Positions 17,403 to 27,396 of a stretch of 64,000 bases of DNA are shown piece after piece. The position numbers and the translations under genes were made by a program. Source of the DNA: an uncultured Acidobacteriia bacterium (GTDB taxonomy: Bacteria; Acidobacteriota; Terriglobia; Bryobacterales; Bryobacteraceae); NCBI GenBank assembly GCA_903851195.1, contig CAINNJ010000064.1, positions 62,001 to 126,000 of the forward strand, in the 5' to 3' direction. Under the pieces are notes generated by a model. It searched no databases and was not told the DNA's origin. It saw only the letters and a list, made by a program, of their open reading frames with translations. The first letter of the stretch is position 1. The number at the start of each line of letters is the position of its first letter.

Positions 17403-20400
17403 ATGGAATACGAAGGCATCGCAATCATCGGCATGGCCGGACGCTTCCCCGGCGCCGCCACCATCGAGGAGTTCTGGGCCAACCTGGTGGCCGGAAAAGA
17501 AACCATCTCGCTGCTGAGCGACGCCGAACTCGCCTCTTCCGGCATCGACCCCGCCGCCGCCCGCGCCGCCGGGCACTACGTCGCCGCCCGCGGCATTCTC
17601 GACCACGCCGACTGCTTCGACGCCGCCTTCTTCGGCATCCACCCCAAAGAAGCCGAGGCCATGGACCCGCAACACCGCGTGTTCCTCGAAGCCTGCTGGA
17701 CCGCCCTCGAACACGCCGGCTACGCCCCCGACGAGATGCCCGGCAGCGTCGGCGTCTTCGCCGGCGCCACCTACAACACCTATTTCAAAACCGTCCTGCA
17801 GCAGCGGCCCGACCTGCTCGACCTCCTCGGCTCCGACCAGGTCATGCTCGGCAACGAGAAGGACTATCTCGTCACCCGCGTGGCCTATAAGCTCGGCCTG
17901 CAGGGCCCGGCTCTGGCGATCAGCACGGCCTGCTCCACCTCCCTCGTGGCGGTCGCCCAGGCCTGTCAGGCGCTGCTCACTTACCAGTGCGACACCGCGC
18001 TCGCCGGCGGCGTCTCCGTCAGCGTTCCCCAGTTCCGCGGCTATTATCACGACGAAGGCAACATCGGTTCGGCCGACGGCCACACCCGCACCTTCGACGC
18101 CCAGGCCTCCGGAACGGCCTTCGGCAACGGAGTCGGGGTCGTGGTCCTGAAACGTCTCGAAGACGCCGTGCAGGCGCGCGACACTGTCATCGCCGTCATC
18201 AAAGGCGCCGCGCTCAATAACGACGGCTCCCAACGCGTCAGCTTCGGCGCTCCCGGCATCGAAGGCCAGTCCCGCGTCATCGCCCTCGCGCATGCCCTCG
18301 CGGATGTCGAACCCGGCACCATCTCCTGCGTGGAAGCCCATGGCACCGCCACGCCGCTGGGCGATCCCGTCGAAGTTGCGGCGCTCACCAAAGCCTTCCG
18401 GCTCGGCACGGACGCCAAACAGTTCTGCGCCCTGGGCTCGGTCAAGACGAACATCGGCCACCTCGACGCCGCCGCGGGCGTCACCGGCCTCATCAAGATG
18501 GCGCTCGCCCTGCACCACCGCCAGATCCCCGCCAGCCTGCACTTCACCGCGCCCAACCCCCGGCTCGATCTCGGGAACAGCCCCTTCTACGTGAACACCG
18601 CCCTGCAGCCCTGGACTCCTCCCCCCGGCGTGCCGCGTCGCGCGGGCGTCAGTTCCTTCGGCACCGGCGGCACCAATGCCCATGTCGTCCTTGAACAAAC
18701 CCCGGACCTGACCCCCTCCGGCCCTTCGCGGCCCGCTCAGTTACTCCTGCTCTCCGCCAAAACCCCCGAAGCGCTCGACCGCGCCAGCGCGAACCTCCGC
18801 GACCACCTGACCCGGCTTACGGACCACCGCGAGTTCGCGGACCTCGCCTACACGCTCCAGACCGGACGCAGCCGGTTCCGCCATCGCCGCGCCGTAGTCG
18901 CGACCGACCCCGCCTCCGCCGCCGGCACGCTTACCACCCTTTCGCCCCAGCGCGTCTTCACCCGGCACGCTCCGCCCAACCCCGGCCCGGTTGTGTTCCT
19001 CTTCCCCGGCCAGGGCGCGCAGTACGCCGGTATGGGCGCGGATCTCTACCGCGCCGAGCCCCTCTTCAGAGACATCGTCAATCGTGGTGCCGAGCGGCTC
19101 ACCCCCGTGCTCGAAAGGGACCTCCGCGATCTGCTCTTCCCCGCCCCCGGCGCCGAAGCCACAGCCGCCGCGGAACTCGCGCAGACCCGCTTCACCCAGC
19201 CCGCGCTCTTCCTCATCGAGTACGCGCTCGCCCGGCTCTGGATGTCCTGGGGCATCGTCCCCGCGGCCCTGCTCGGCCACAGCGTGGGCGAGTACGTGGC
19301 GGCCTGTCTCGCCGGCGTCTTCACGCCCGACGACGCCCTGCTGCTGGTCGCCCGCCGCGCCGCGCTCGTGCAGGCCCTGCCCGGCGGCTCCATGCTCGCC
19401 GTCCGCCTGCCCGAAGCCAAACTGCTCCCGCGCCTGGCCCCGTCTCTCGCCATCGCCGCCCTCAACGGCCCGGAACTCTGTGTCGTCTCCGGCCCCGCCA
19501 AAGCCGTCGCCGAACTCGCGCGGCAGCTGGAAAGCGAGGACATCGGCCTGCGTCCCCTCCCCACCTCGCACGCCTTCCACTCGCCCATGATGGAGCCCGT
19601 CGTCGAGCCCTTCACCGAAATCCTGCGCCAGGTGCGCTTCGGCGAACCGGCCATCCCCTGGATCTCCAACACCACGGCCCGCCCGATCACCACCGACGAA
19701 GCCCGTTCTCCCGAGTACTGGGCCGCCCACGTACGCGAAACCGTGCGCTTCGCTGACGGCCTCTCCAACCTCTTCGAAGACCCGAGCCTCGCCGGCATGA
19801 CCCTGCTCGAAGTCGGCCCCGGCCACTCTCTGGCCGGGTTTGCGCGCCGCCACCCGGCGAAAACTCCGGAGCACACCGTGCTCTCTTCGCTCCCCCCCGC
19901 CGGTACGCCCGAAGTCCCCGGCCTGCTCGAAACCCTTGGCCAGCTCTGGATGGCAGGCCACCCGATCGACTGGACCGCATTCTACGCCGCCGAACAGCGC
20001 CACCGCACCGCCGCCCCGACGTATCCGTTCGAACGCAAACGCTGCTGGCCCGAACCCGCTCCGGCGACCGCACCCCGGCCCGCCGCCCCCGCTGTCGAGC
20101 CCACGCCCGTTGCCGAGGCCGTCCCGAGTCCGGCAGCCCCCCGCAAAGAACGCCTGCTCGCCGCCGTCCGCGCCCTCGTCGAAGAACTCTCCGGCCACGA
20201 CCTTTCGGGCACGGATCCCTCCACCGGCCTCCTCGAAACCGGTCTCGACTCCCTGCTTCTCACCCAGGCATCCCAACTTCTGAAGCGCAAATTCGGCGTG
20301 CCCGTCAGCTTCCGCCAGCTCATGGAAGAACTGAGTTCCCTCGACGCCATCGCCGCCTATCTGGACGCCGCGCTGCCGCCCGAAGCCTTCACCCCAGCCG

Positions 20401-23400
20401 CGCCTGCGCCCCCCGTGGCGACGTCCACAGCACCGCCCGGAGCGGTCACTCTCGAACAACTCCTCGCCCGGCAGCAGCAACTGACCAGCGACCTTCTGCA
20501 ACTCATGGGGCGTTCCCCCGCATCTCCGCAAACAACACCCGCACAAACGCCCGCGCTGCCGCAGTCCGCGCCCGCTTCGCACGGCCCCTTCCGCCCCTAC
20601 GACCGCACCCAGGAAACCGACCTCACCCCGCAACAGCGCGCCGCCCTCGACGCCCTCATCGCCCGCTACACCCGGCGCACCGCCGGTTCCAAACGGCTCG
20701 CCGCGCAGAACCGCCCCCTGCTTGCCGACCCCCGCACCGCGGCGGGCTTCAAACCCTGGTGCAAGGAGATGGTCTACCCCCTCTACACCGACTACTCGGA
20801 AGGCGCCCGCGTCCGCGACGTCGACGGCAACGAGTACATCGATTTCGTCATGGCCTTCGGCGGCAATCTCTTCGGCCACCGCCCCGCCTTCGTCGTCGAC
20901 GCGATGCACCGGCAACTCGATCGCGGCTTCGAGATCGGCCCCATCCACCCGCTCGCGGGCGAGGTCGCCGCGCTCGTGTCCCGGCTGACCGGCATGCCGC
21001 GCGTCGGCTTCACCAACACCGGTTCGGAAGCCGTCCTCGCCGCCACCCGCATCGCCCGTACCGTCACGGGCCGCGACAAGATCGCCGTCTTCTCGGGCGC
21101 CTATCACGGCATCTTCGACGAAGTCCTCTTCCGCGCCGTGCCCGGAAGAGACGGCCAGAACCGCACAGCGCCTATCGCCCCCGGCATCGCCCCGAGCGCC
21201 CTCGAACAGGTCCTCGTCCTCGACTGGGCCAATCCGGTTTCGCTCGACATCCTGCGGGCGCGCGGCCACGAGATCGCCGCCGTCCTCGTCGAACCGGTCC
21301 AAAGCCGCCGGCTCGACGTCCAGCCGCAGGAGTTCCTGCGGCAACTCCGCGTCGTTACCGAACAGACCGGCGCCGCCCTCATCTTCGACGAAGTGGTGAC
21401 CGGCTTCCGCCTTCATCCCGGCGGCGCGCAGGCCTACTTCGGCATCCGCGCCGACATCGCCGCTTATGGCAAGGTCATGGGCGGCGGCCTCTCGCTTGGC
21501 GTTGTCGCGGGCGACCCGAAATACCTCGATGCGCTCGACGGCGGCGCCTGGCAGTATGGCGACGCGTCGTTTCCCGAAGCCGGCGTCACGTTCTTCGCCG
21601 GCACCTTCGTGCGCCACCCGCTGTCTCTCGCGGCCGCCAAAGCCGTGCTCACCCATCTTCTGGAAGCCGGCCCCGAACTCCAGGCCAAGCTCACGGAACG
21701 CACCGCCCGGCTTGCCGACGACCTGCGCGCCGCGCTCGCCGAGTTCTCCGCGCCCGGCGAAGTGACGCAGTTCTGCTCCCTGATTCAGCTCGCCTTCCCG
21801 GCCAGCCACAAACTCGCGGGCCTCTTCTACTACCTGCTGCGCGAGCGCGGCATCCACATCTACGAAAACCGCGCCTTCGTGCTCACCACCGCGCACTCCG
21901 ACGCCGACCTCGCGCAGCTTGTCCTTGCCTTCCGCGACAGTCTCCGCGAGATGTGCGCCTCCGGTTTTCTGCCCGGAAACTGCCCCTCCGTCCCGCCGCC
22001 CGAAACAACCCGCGACGGCATCCGCGAGTTCCCTCTCACCGAGTTCCCCCTCACCGAGGCCCAGCAGGAAATCTGGCTGGCCGCGCAGATGGGCGGCGAG
22101 GCGGCGCTCGGTTACAACGAATCCCTGCGGCTTGATTTCCGCGGCCAGTTCGACCCGGCCCGCTTCGCCGAGGCGCTGCGCCTTGTGATCGACCGGCACC
22201 CGCTCGTGCTCGCCTCCGTCGCCACAGACGGCCAGTCCCAGCGCATCGACCGCGGGCGCCGGATCGAAACCACCTTCGCCGATCTGAGCGCCAACAACCT
22301 CCAAATAGAAGCCCTGCTCGAAGAAGAGATCTCGACTCCCTTCCCTCTCACCGGCCCACTCCTGCGCGTTCGCGTCGCCCGCCTCGCGCCCGATCACCAC
22401 GTCGCCGTCTGGACCGCCCACCACCTCGTCTGCGACGGCTGGTCGAACGGTCTTCTGCTCCGTGAACTGGGCGCGTTCTACACCGCCCTCGGGCGTCAGG
22501 AATTACCCGCTCTCGAAGCGCCCGCGGCGTTCGAAGACTACGTCCGGGAGACCGCGTCCGACCGCCCCGAGGTCCGCGAAGCCCTGCAATGGTGGACCCG
22601 CGAGTTCGCCACGCTCCCGCAGCCGCTCGATCTGCCCTCGGACCGCCCCCGGCCGCTCGTGCGCGCCGGCCGCGCCGCAACCGGCAAACTCCTGCTTGAC
22701 CCCGCGCTGCACCAGTCTCTGCAGCGCCTCGCCGCGGCGCAGCGCACCACCCTGGTCGTACTCCTCATGGCAGCCGTGAAAACCCTGCTGCACCGGCTCA
22801 CCGGACAGACCGAAATCGTCCTCGGCCTTGGCACGGCCGGTCAGGCGATGACGGGCCACACCTGCCTCGCCGGCCACTGCGTCAACCTGCTCCCCATCCG
22901 GACCGTGCTCCGGCCCGAAGCCGCTTTCGAAGACAACTTGCGGGAAGTCCGGCGCAAAGTCCTTGACGCGTATGATCACTACCAGGCCACGCTCGGCGGC
23001 ATTCTGCGGACCCTGCGCGTTCCCCGCACCGCGGGTCGCGCGCCGCTGGTCGAGGTCATCTTCAACCTCGATCGCGACGCCGGCGCGGCGCCGTTCGGGG
23101 ACCTCGCCTTCACCTGCGACCGGAACCCCAAGCGCGCTCTCCACTTCGACCTTTTCTTCAACTTCAGCGAAGGCCCGCGCGGTCTGCTGCTCGAGTGCGA
23201 CTACAACACCGATCTGTTCGACCCCTCCACCATCGACCGCTGGCTGCAACAGTTCACGACCCTTCTTACAGCCGTCGCCGCGCAGCCTTCGCTCGCGCTC
23301 GGGCGCATCCCGCTGCTCACCGAAACCGAACAACGCAGCCTCACCACGGAAACCCGCCCCGAGGCGACGCATTTCCCCAAAGACCGCACCCTGCACCAGT

Positions 23401-26042
23401 GGTTCGAAGCCCAGGCGGCAGCCACGCCGGACGCGCCCGCGCTTACCTTCGAAGGCACGCACCTCTCCTACCGCGATCTCAACGCCCAGGCGAACCAGCT
23501 CGCGCACTGGCTCGCCCGTTCCGGCGTCGGCCCCGACGTCCTCGTCGGCCTGCTGACCGATCGCTCGCCCCAGCTCGTCATCGCGATCCTCGCCATCCTC
23601 AAAGCGGGCGGCGCGTATCTGCCGGTGGACCCGGTTTACCCCCCGGAACGGATCGCCTTCATGCTCGAAGACGCGCGCGTGCCCGTAGTGGTGACGCAGT
23701 CCGCGCTGCTGTCGTCCCTGCCCCGGCACGCACTCGCGCCCGCCACGACGGTGCTTTGCCTCGATACGGAAAAAGCGCTTCTCGCCCGTGAACCGGTCAC
23801 GAACCCCGCGTCCACCCCCACGCCCGACAACCTCGCCTACGCCATTTACACAAGCGGTTCCACGGGCCGGCCCAAAGGCGCGCTGATTACGCACTACAAC
23901 GTCGTCCGCCTGATGCAGTCCACCGAGAGCCTCTACCGCTTCGGCAGCCAGGACGTCTGGACGCTCTTCCACTCCCATGCCTTCGACTTCAGCGTCTGGG
24001 AAATCTGGGGCGCTCTGCTTTACGGAGGCCGCCTCGTGATCGTGCCGTACCTGACCAGCCGCTCGCCTGCCGAGTTCTGCCGCCTGCTCGCGGAGCAGAG
24101 GGTCACCGTGCTCAACCAGACCCCGTCCGCCTTCCGCCAGCTGGCCGAAGCGGAAGCGAGCCTGGTGCCCGCCCCGGCGCTTGCCCTGCGCGCCGTGATC
24201 TTCGGCGGCGAAGCGCTGGAGATGCAAAGCCTGCGGCCCTGGTTCGACCGGCACGGGGACGGGAAGCCGCGGCTGTATAACATGTACGGCATCACCGAGA
24301 CCACCGTCCACGTGACCTTCCGGCCCCTCTCGAAAGCCGACGTTGACGCGCCCAGCGTCATCGGGCAGCCGCTGCCGGACTTACAGCTCTACCTGCTCGA
24401 TCCGCTCGGGCAGCCCGTTCCCGTCGGCGTCACCGGCGAGATCTACGTGGGCGGCGCGGGCGTGGCCCGCGGCTACCTGCGCCGCAACGAACTGACGCGC
24501 GCCCGCTTCCTCCCCGACCCGTTCGGCAACCAGCCCGGCGCCCTGCTCTATCGCTCGGGCGACCTTGGCCGCCGCCTCGCCAATCACGACATCGAGTACT
24601 GCGGCCGCCTCGACAGTCAGGTGAAGATCCGCGGCTTCCGCATCGAACTCCACGAGATCGAGGTCGCGCTCGAACGCTTCCCGGCTATCGCCCAGTGCAC
24701 GGTCGTCGCCTTGCCCGCGCCATCCGGCGGGGGCGACAAGCTGCTCGCTGCCTACTTCACGGTGCGCCGCAACGATGTCGCGCCGACCGGCGGCGAACTG
24801 CGCACCTACCTCAGCGCCTCTCTGCCCGACTACATGGTGCCGTCCGCCTTCGTGCTGCTCGACCGGCTGCCGCTCACCGCGAACGGCAAGATCGACCGCC
24901 AGTCGCTGCCTTCGCCCGACGGCCGGCAACTGGGGACCGGCGGCCAGTTCGTCGCCGCGCGCGATCCGCTCGAACAGGCGCTCTGCCACCTCTGGGCGGG
25001 CATTCTCAAAGTCCGCCGCGTCGGCGTCCACGACAACTTCTTCGCCCTGGGCGGCCACTCGCTGCTCGCCGTACGCCTCGTCATCGAGATCGAGAAACGC
25101 TATGACCGCCGTCTGCCGCTCGCCACTTTGCTGCAGACGCCCACCGTGGCGGGCCTCGCGGGCATTCTGCGCAGCCGCAACTGGACGCCCTCCTGGTCTT
25201 CGCTGGTGCCGCTCCGTCCGGGCGGCTCCAGACCGCCGCTCTTTCTCTTTCACAGTCACGGCGGCAACGTGCTCGAATACCACCCGCTGAGCGAACGCCT
25301 CGGTCCCGATCAGCCCGTCTACGCGCTGCAGTCCCGCGGGCTCGAAGCGCCGCTCGTGCCCGATGTCTCGATTGAACAGCTTGCCGCCGATTACCTGCGG
25401 GAGATCCGTACCCTGCAACCGGAAGGTCCCTACTTCCTCGGTGGTTTCTGCTTCGGCGGTCTGGTCGCCTTCGAAGCCGCGCAACAGCTGACCAGTGCCG
25501 GCGAAAAGGTCGCGCTGCTGATTCTGATCCAGACGGTTCATCCCGCCGCGGCCCGTTTTCGCGAAGATACGAATTTAGCCCGGCGCTGCTGGTACCGCGC
25601 CTCCAAACGCTTTGATCTCGAACGCGAAAACCTGCTCTTCCGGGGACCCGGCTACCTCACCGAACGCTGGCGCCGCGTCTGGAACTTCGCTCTCGCCAGA
25701 CTCGCGATCGCGGCCGGGCGCACGCCCGACCCGAAAAGCCGCGCCTCCCTGGAACAGATCCTTCAGTTACTGGGCCTTGAACACGATAAGGCGTATGAGA
25801 CTTACCAGCCACGGACTTATTCCGGTGACGTCCTGCTCTTCCGGGCCGCTAAGCAGCTGCGCGGACGATTGGCCGATCATTCTCTCGGCTGGGCCGCCCT
25901 GGTTCGTGAATCCCTCGATATCCGCGAAATCCCCGGTCATCAGCAGAACCTGCTCGTGGAACCGCATCTGGAGTCTCTGGCCCTGTGTCTTTCCGCTTCT
26001 CTTGCGGAGTCACAGCGAAAGTACGGCTTAGTGGAAGCTTGA
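17403..26042 (+). CDS. Hybrid PKS-NRPS: KS - AT - ACP - class III aminotransferase - C - A(Thr) - T - TE
   Basis: KS STACSTSL, EAHGTAT, KTNIGHLDAAAG; AT GHSVGEYVAA with HAFH (malonyl-type); ACP GLDSLLL; AMT DVDGNEYIDFVMAFGGNLFGH, NTGSEAVLAATRIAR, AAYGKVMGGGLS; C HHLVCDGW; A code DFWNIGMVH(K); T GGHSLLA; TE GGFCFGG. Confidence 0.93.
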   Translation: MEYEGIAIIGMAGRFPGAATIEEFWANLVAGKETISLLSDAELASSGIDPAAARAAGHYVAARGILDHADCFDAAFFGIHPKEAEAMDPQHRVFLEACWTALEHAGYAPDEMPGSVGVFAGATYNTYFKTVLQQRPDLLDLLGSDQVMLGNEKDYLVTRVAYKLGLQGPALAISTACSTSLVAVAQACQALLTYQCDTALAGGVSVSVPQFRGYYHDEGNIGSADGHTRTFDAQASGTAFGNGVGVVVLKRLEDAVQARDTVIAVIKGAALNNDGSQRVSFGAPGIEGQSRVIALAHALADVEPGTISCVEAHGTATPLGDPVEVAALTKAFRLGTDAKQFCALGSVKTNIGHLDAAAGVTGLIKMALALHHRQIPASLHFTAPNPRLDLGNSPFYVNTALQPWTPPPGVPRRAGVSSFGTGGTNAHVVLEQTPDLTPSGPSRPAQLLLLSAKTPEALDRASANLRDHLTRLTDHREFADLAYTLQTGRSRFRHRRAVVATDPASAAGTLTTLSPQRVFTRHAPPNPGPVVFLFPGQGAQYAGMGADLYRAEPLFRDIVNRGAERLTPVLERDLRDLLFPAPGAEATAAAELAQTRFTQPALFLIEYALARLWMSWGIVPAALLGHSVGEYVAACLAGVFTPDDALLLVARRAALVQALPGGSMLAVRLPEAKLLPRLAPSLAIAALNGPELCVVSGPAKAVAELARQLESEDIGLRPLPTSHAFHSPMMEPVVEPFTEILRQVRFGEPAIPWISNTTARPITTDEARSPEYWAAHVRETVRFADGLSNLFEDPSLAGMTLLEVGPGHSLAGFARRHPAKTPEHTVLSSLPPAGTPEVPGLLETLGQLWMAGHPIDWTAFYAAEQRHRTAAPTYPFERKRCWPEPAPATAPRPAAPAVEPTPVAEAVPSPAAPRKERLLAAVRALVEELSGHDLSGTDPSTGLLETGLDSLLLTQASQLLKRKFGVPVSFRQLMEELSSLDAIAAYLDAALPPEAFTPAAPAPPVATSTAPPGAVTLEQLLARQQQLTSDLLQLMGRSPASPQTTPAQTPALPQSAPASHGPFRPYDRTQETDLTPQQRAALDALIARYTRRTAGSKRLAAQNRPLLADPRTAAGFKPWCKEMVYPLYTDYSEGARVRDVDGNEYIDFVMAFGGNLFGHRPAFVVDAMHRQLDRGFEIGPIHPLAGEVAALVSRLTGMPRVGFTNTGSEAVLAATRIARTVTGRDKIAVFSGAYHGIFDEVLFRAVPGRDGQNRTAPIAPGIAPSALEQVLVLDWANPVSLDILRARGHEIAAVLVEPVQSRRLDVQPQEFLRQLRVVTEQTGAALIFDEVVTGFRLHPGGAQAYFGIRADIAAYGKVMGGGLSLGVVAGDPKYLDALDGGAWQYGDASFPEAGVTFFAGTFVRHPLSLAAAKAVLTHLLEAGPELQAKLTERTARLADDLRAALAEFSAPGEVTQFCSLIQLAFPASHKLAGLFYYLLRERGIHIYENRAFVLTTAHSDADLAQLVLAFRDSLREMCASGFLPGNCPSVPPPETTRDGIREFPLTEFPLTEAQQEIWLAAQMGGEAALGYNESLRLDFRGQFDPARFAEALRLVIDRHPLVLASVATDGQSQRIDRGRRIETTFADLSANNLQIEALLEEEISTPFPLTGPLLRVRVARLAPDHHVAVWTAHHLVCDGWSNGLLLRELGAFYTALGRQELPALEAPAAFEDYVRETASDRPEVREALQWWTREFATLPQPLDLPSDRPRPLVRAGRAATGKLLLDPALHQSLQRLAAAQRTTLVVLLMAAVKTLLHRLTGQTEIVLGLGTAGQAMTGHTCLAGHCVNLLPIRTVLRPEAAFEDNLREVRRKVLDAYDHYQATLGGILRTLRVPRTAGRAPLVEVIFNLDRDAGAAPFGDLAFTCDRNPKRALHFDLFFNFSEGPRGLLLECDYNTDLFDPSTIDRWLQQFTTLLTAVAAQPSLALGRIPLLTETEQRSLTTETRPEATHFPKDRTLHQWFEAQAAATPDAPALTFEGTHLSYRDLNAQANQLAHWLARSGVGPDVLVGLLTDRSPQLVIAILAILKAGGAYLPVDPVYPPERIAFMLEDARVPVVVTQSALLSSLPRHALAPATTVLCLDTEKALLAREPVTNPASTPTPDNLAYAIYTSGSTGRPKGALITHYNVVRLMQSTESLYRFGSQDVWTLFHSHAFDFSVWEIWGALLYGGRLVIVPYLTSRSPAEFCRLLAEQRVTVLNQTPSAFRQLAEAEASLVPAPALALRAVIFGGEALEMQSLRPWFDRHGDGKPRLYNMYGITETTVHVTFRPLSKADVDAPSVIGQPLPDLQLYLLDPLGQPVPVGVTGEIYVGGAGVARGYLRRNELTRARFLPDPFGNQPGALLYRSGDLGRRLANHDIEYCGRLDSQVKIRGFRIELHEIEVALERFPAIAQCTVVALPAPSGGGDKLLAAYFTVRRNDVAPTGGELRTYLSASLPDYMVPSAFVLLDRLPLTANGKIDRQSLPSPDGRQLGTGGQFVAARDPLEQALCHLWAGILKVRRVGVHDNFFALGGHSLLAVRLVIEIEKRYDRRLPLATLLQTPTVAGLAGILRSRNWTPSWSSLVPLRPGGSRPPLFLFHSHGGNVLEYHPLSERLGPDQPVYALQSRGLEAPLVPDVSIEQLAADYLREIRTLQPEGPYFLGGFCFGGLVAFEAAQQLTSAGEKVALLILIQTVHPAAARFREDTNLARRCWYRASKRFDLERENLLFRGPGYLTERWRRVWNFALARLAIAAGRTPDPKSRASLEQILQLLGLEHDKAYETYQPRTYSGDVLLFRAAKQLRGRLADHSLGWAALVRESLDIREIPGHQQNLLVEPHLESLALCLSASLAESQRKYGLVEA
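20740..21960 (+). other. Domain: PLP aminotransferase (AMT) inserted between ACP and C (approximate bounds)
   Basis: Same order and linker style as iturin/mycosubtilin-type KS-AT-ACP-AMT-C; PLP lysine in YGKVMGGG. Confidence 0.85.
25200..26020 (+). other. Domain: terminal type I thioesterase with Cys in nucleophile elbow (approximate bounds)
   Basis: PLFLFHSHGGNVLEYHPL ... YFLGGFCFGGLVAFEAAQQL ... GDVLLFRA ... IPGHQQNLLVEPHL. Confidence 0.82.
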
Positions 26043-26147
26043 GCACGATCTAACTCTCAGCAGTTTGCTTTTGCCGGGTTCTCCTGTCAGAGTGTAGGGT
26101 TACCGCTTCGACTTTCTGTCTTAGCGGAACTCTGACTGAGCTGATTT

Positions 26148-27383
26148 ATGAGACCTGGCACTTCTTACCGAAAACTGCTTTTACAGCGCAATTCTTACCG
26201 GATCACAAGCGGCACACATCTTTTCCGGAACCTTACCACCGCGGCTCTGACCGCGCTCGTTCTGCCGCTTGCCGCCGGCGCGCAGATCAGCCTCGTGCAC
26301 GTCACCGCCTGCGGCCCCCAGAACTTCCCCTCGTCCTGCACAATTCCCGCCACGGGCTCCGGCAATCTGCTTGTGGTCGGTTTCCAGATGGGCGGCGGCG
26401 TCAGCACAGCCATCACTCTCAGCAAGATCACCGACAACGCCGGCAACGCCTGGGCGGAAGCCGGCGCCGCGAGGTCGATCGACGCCGCAGCAGGCTCTGT
26501 CGCCGATCTCTGGTACGCCAAAAACACGGCCGCCGGCGCCACGAGCGTGACCATCGGAACGTCCGCGCCCATCGCCAACGGCGCCGCGGTCGTCTGGGAG
26601 TTCTCCGGCGCCGACCCCACTGTTCCCCTCGATCAGACGGCCGTGCTGAACAGCCAGCCGTCCACCGCCTCGCCCGCGGCTCCGGCTTTCACCATCACCG
26701 CCGCGAACGAGGTCATCCTTTCACTCGCTGCCGTATCCGGAAATATCACCGGCATGGCGGCGGGCAGCGCGTTCACCAGCGACGCGACGCTGAAGGGCAA
26801 CGGCTGGGCCCGTCTCATCGCGACCACGGCCGGGACGTATCAGGCCCGATGGGTGGGGAATCCCGCCGGCACCTATGCCGCCAGCGCCGCGTCGTTTCGC
26901 GCCCGCGCCTCGCAGACAACCAACTCCTGCGACGTGAATGCCGATGGCGCCGTCGACATCGTGGACGTGCAGGTCGCAGCCAACATGGCGCTCGGGTTGC
27001 AGCCGTGTTCCATCGCGGGCTCCAATGTCTGCACCGCGACCCAGGTGCAACAGATCCGGGATGCCGCTCTCGGCGCGACCTGTCCGATCGCGCCCGGCCC
27101 GGTCGTCCCCCCGCCCCCCCCCCCGCCCGCGACACACTCGGTGACGCTCAACTGGACGCCGAGCACCAGCCCCGGCGTCTCCTACCACGTCTATCGCTCC
27201 ACCACACCGGGCGGCCCCTACACGAAGCTGACTGCCGCCGGACCGGTCGCCGCCGCCGGTTACAAGGACACTTCGGTGACGGCAGGCCAGACTTACTTCT
27301 ACACGACCACGGCGATCGACCCGGCTACGGCCCTCGAAAGCACCCGGTCCAACGAGGCGAGCGCGGCCATTCCGGTTCCCTGA
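26148..27383 (+). CDS. Secreted protein with dockerin-like EF-hand segment, Pro linker and fibronectin type III domain
   Basis: Signal-like N-terminus; NSCDVNADGAVDIVDVQVAANMALGLQPC...TATQVQQIRDAALG; PPPPPPP linker; SVTLNWTPSTSPGVSYHVYRSTTPGGPYTKL FN3. Confidence 0.75.
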   Translation: MRPGTSYRKLLLQRNSYRITSGTHLFRNLTTAALTALVLPLAAGAQISLVHVTACGPQNFPSSCTIPATGSGNLLVVGFQMGGGVSTAITLSKITDNAGNAWAEAGAARSIDAAAGSVADLWYAKNTAAGATSVTIGTSAPIANGAAVVWEFSGADPTVPLDQTAVLNSQPSTASPAAPAFTITAANEVILSLAAVSGNITGMAAGSAFTSDATLKGNGWARLIATTAGTYQARWVGNPAGTYAASAASFRARASQTTNSCDVNADGAVDIVDVQVAANMALGLQPCSIAGSNVCTATQVQQIRDAALGATCPIAPGPVVPPPPPPPATHSVTLNWTPSTSPGVSYHVYRSTTPGGPYTKLTAAGPVAAAGYKDTSVTAGQTYFYTTTAIDPATALESTRSNEASAAIPVP

Positions 27384-27396
27384 AACACGCCGAGCT

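Noticed and set aside
26087-26135. Nested inverted repeat (TCAGAGT...CCGCT...AGCGG...ACTCTGA) after the TE as a riboswitch or terminator
   Set aside because: Stems are short, interrupted by a 9-nt bulge, and no U-tract follows; not enough support.
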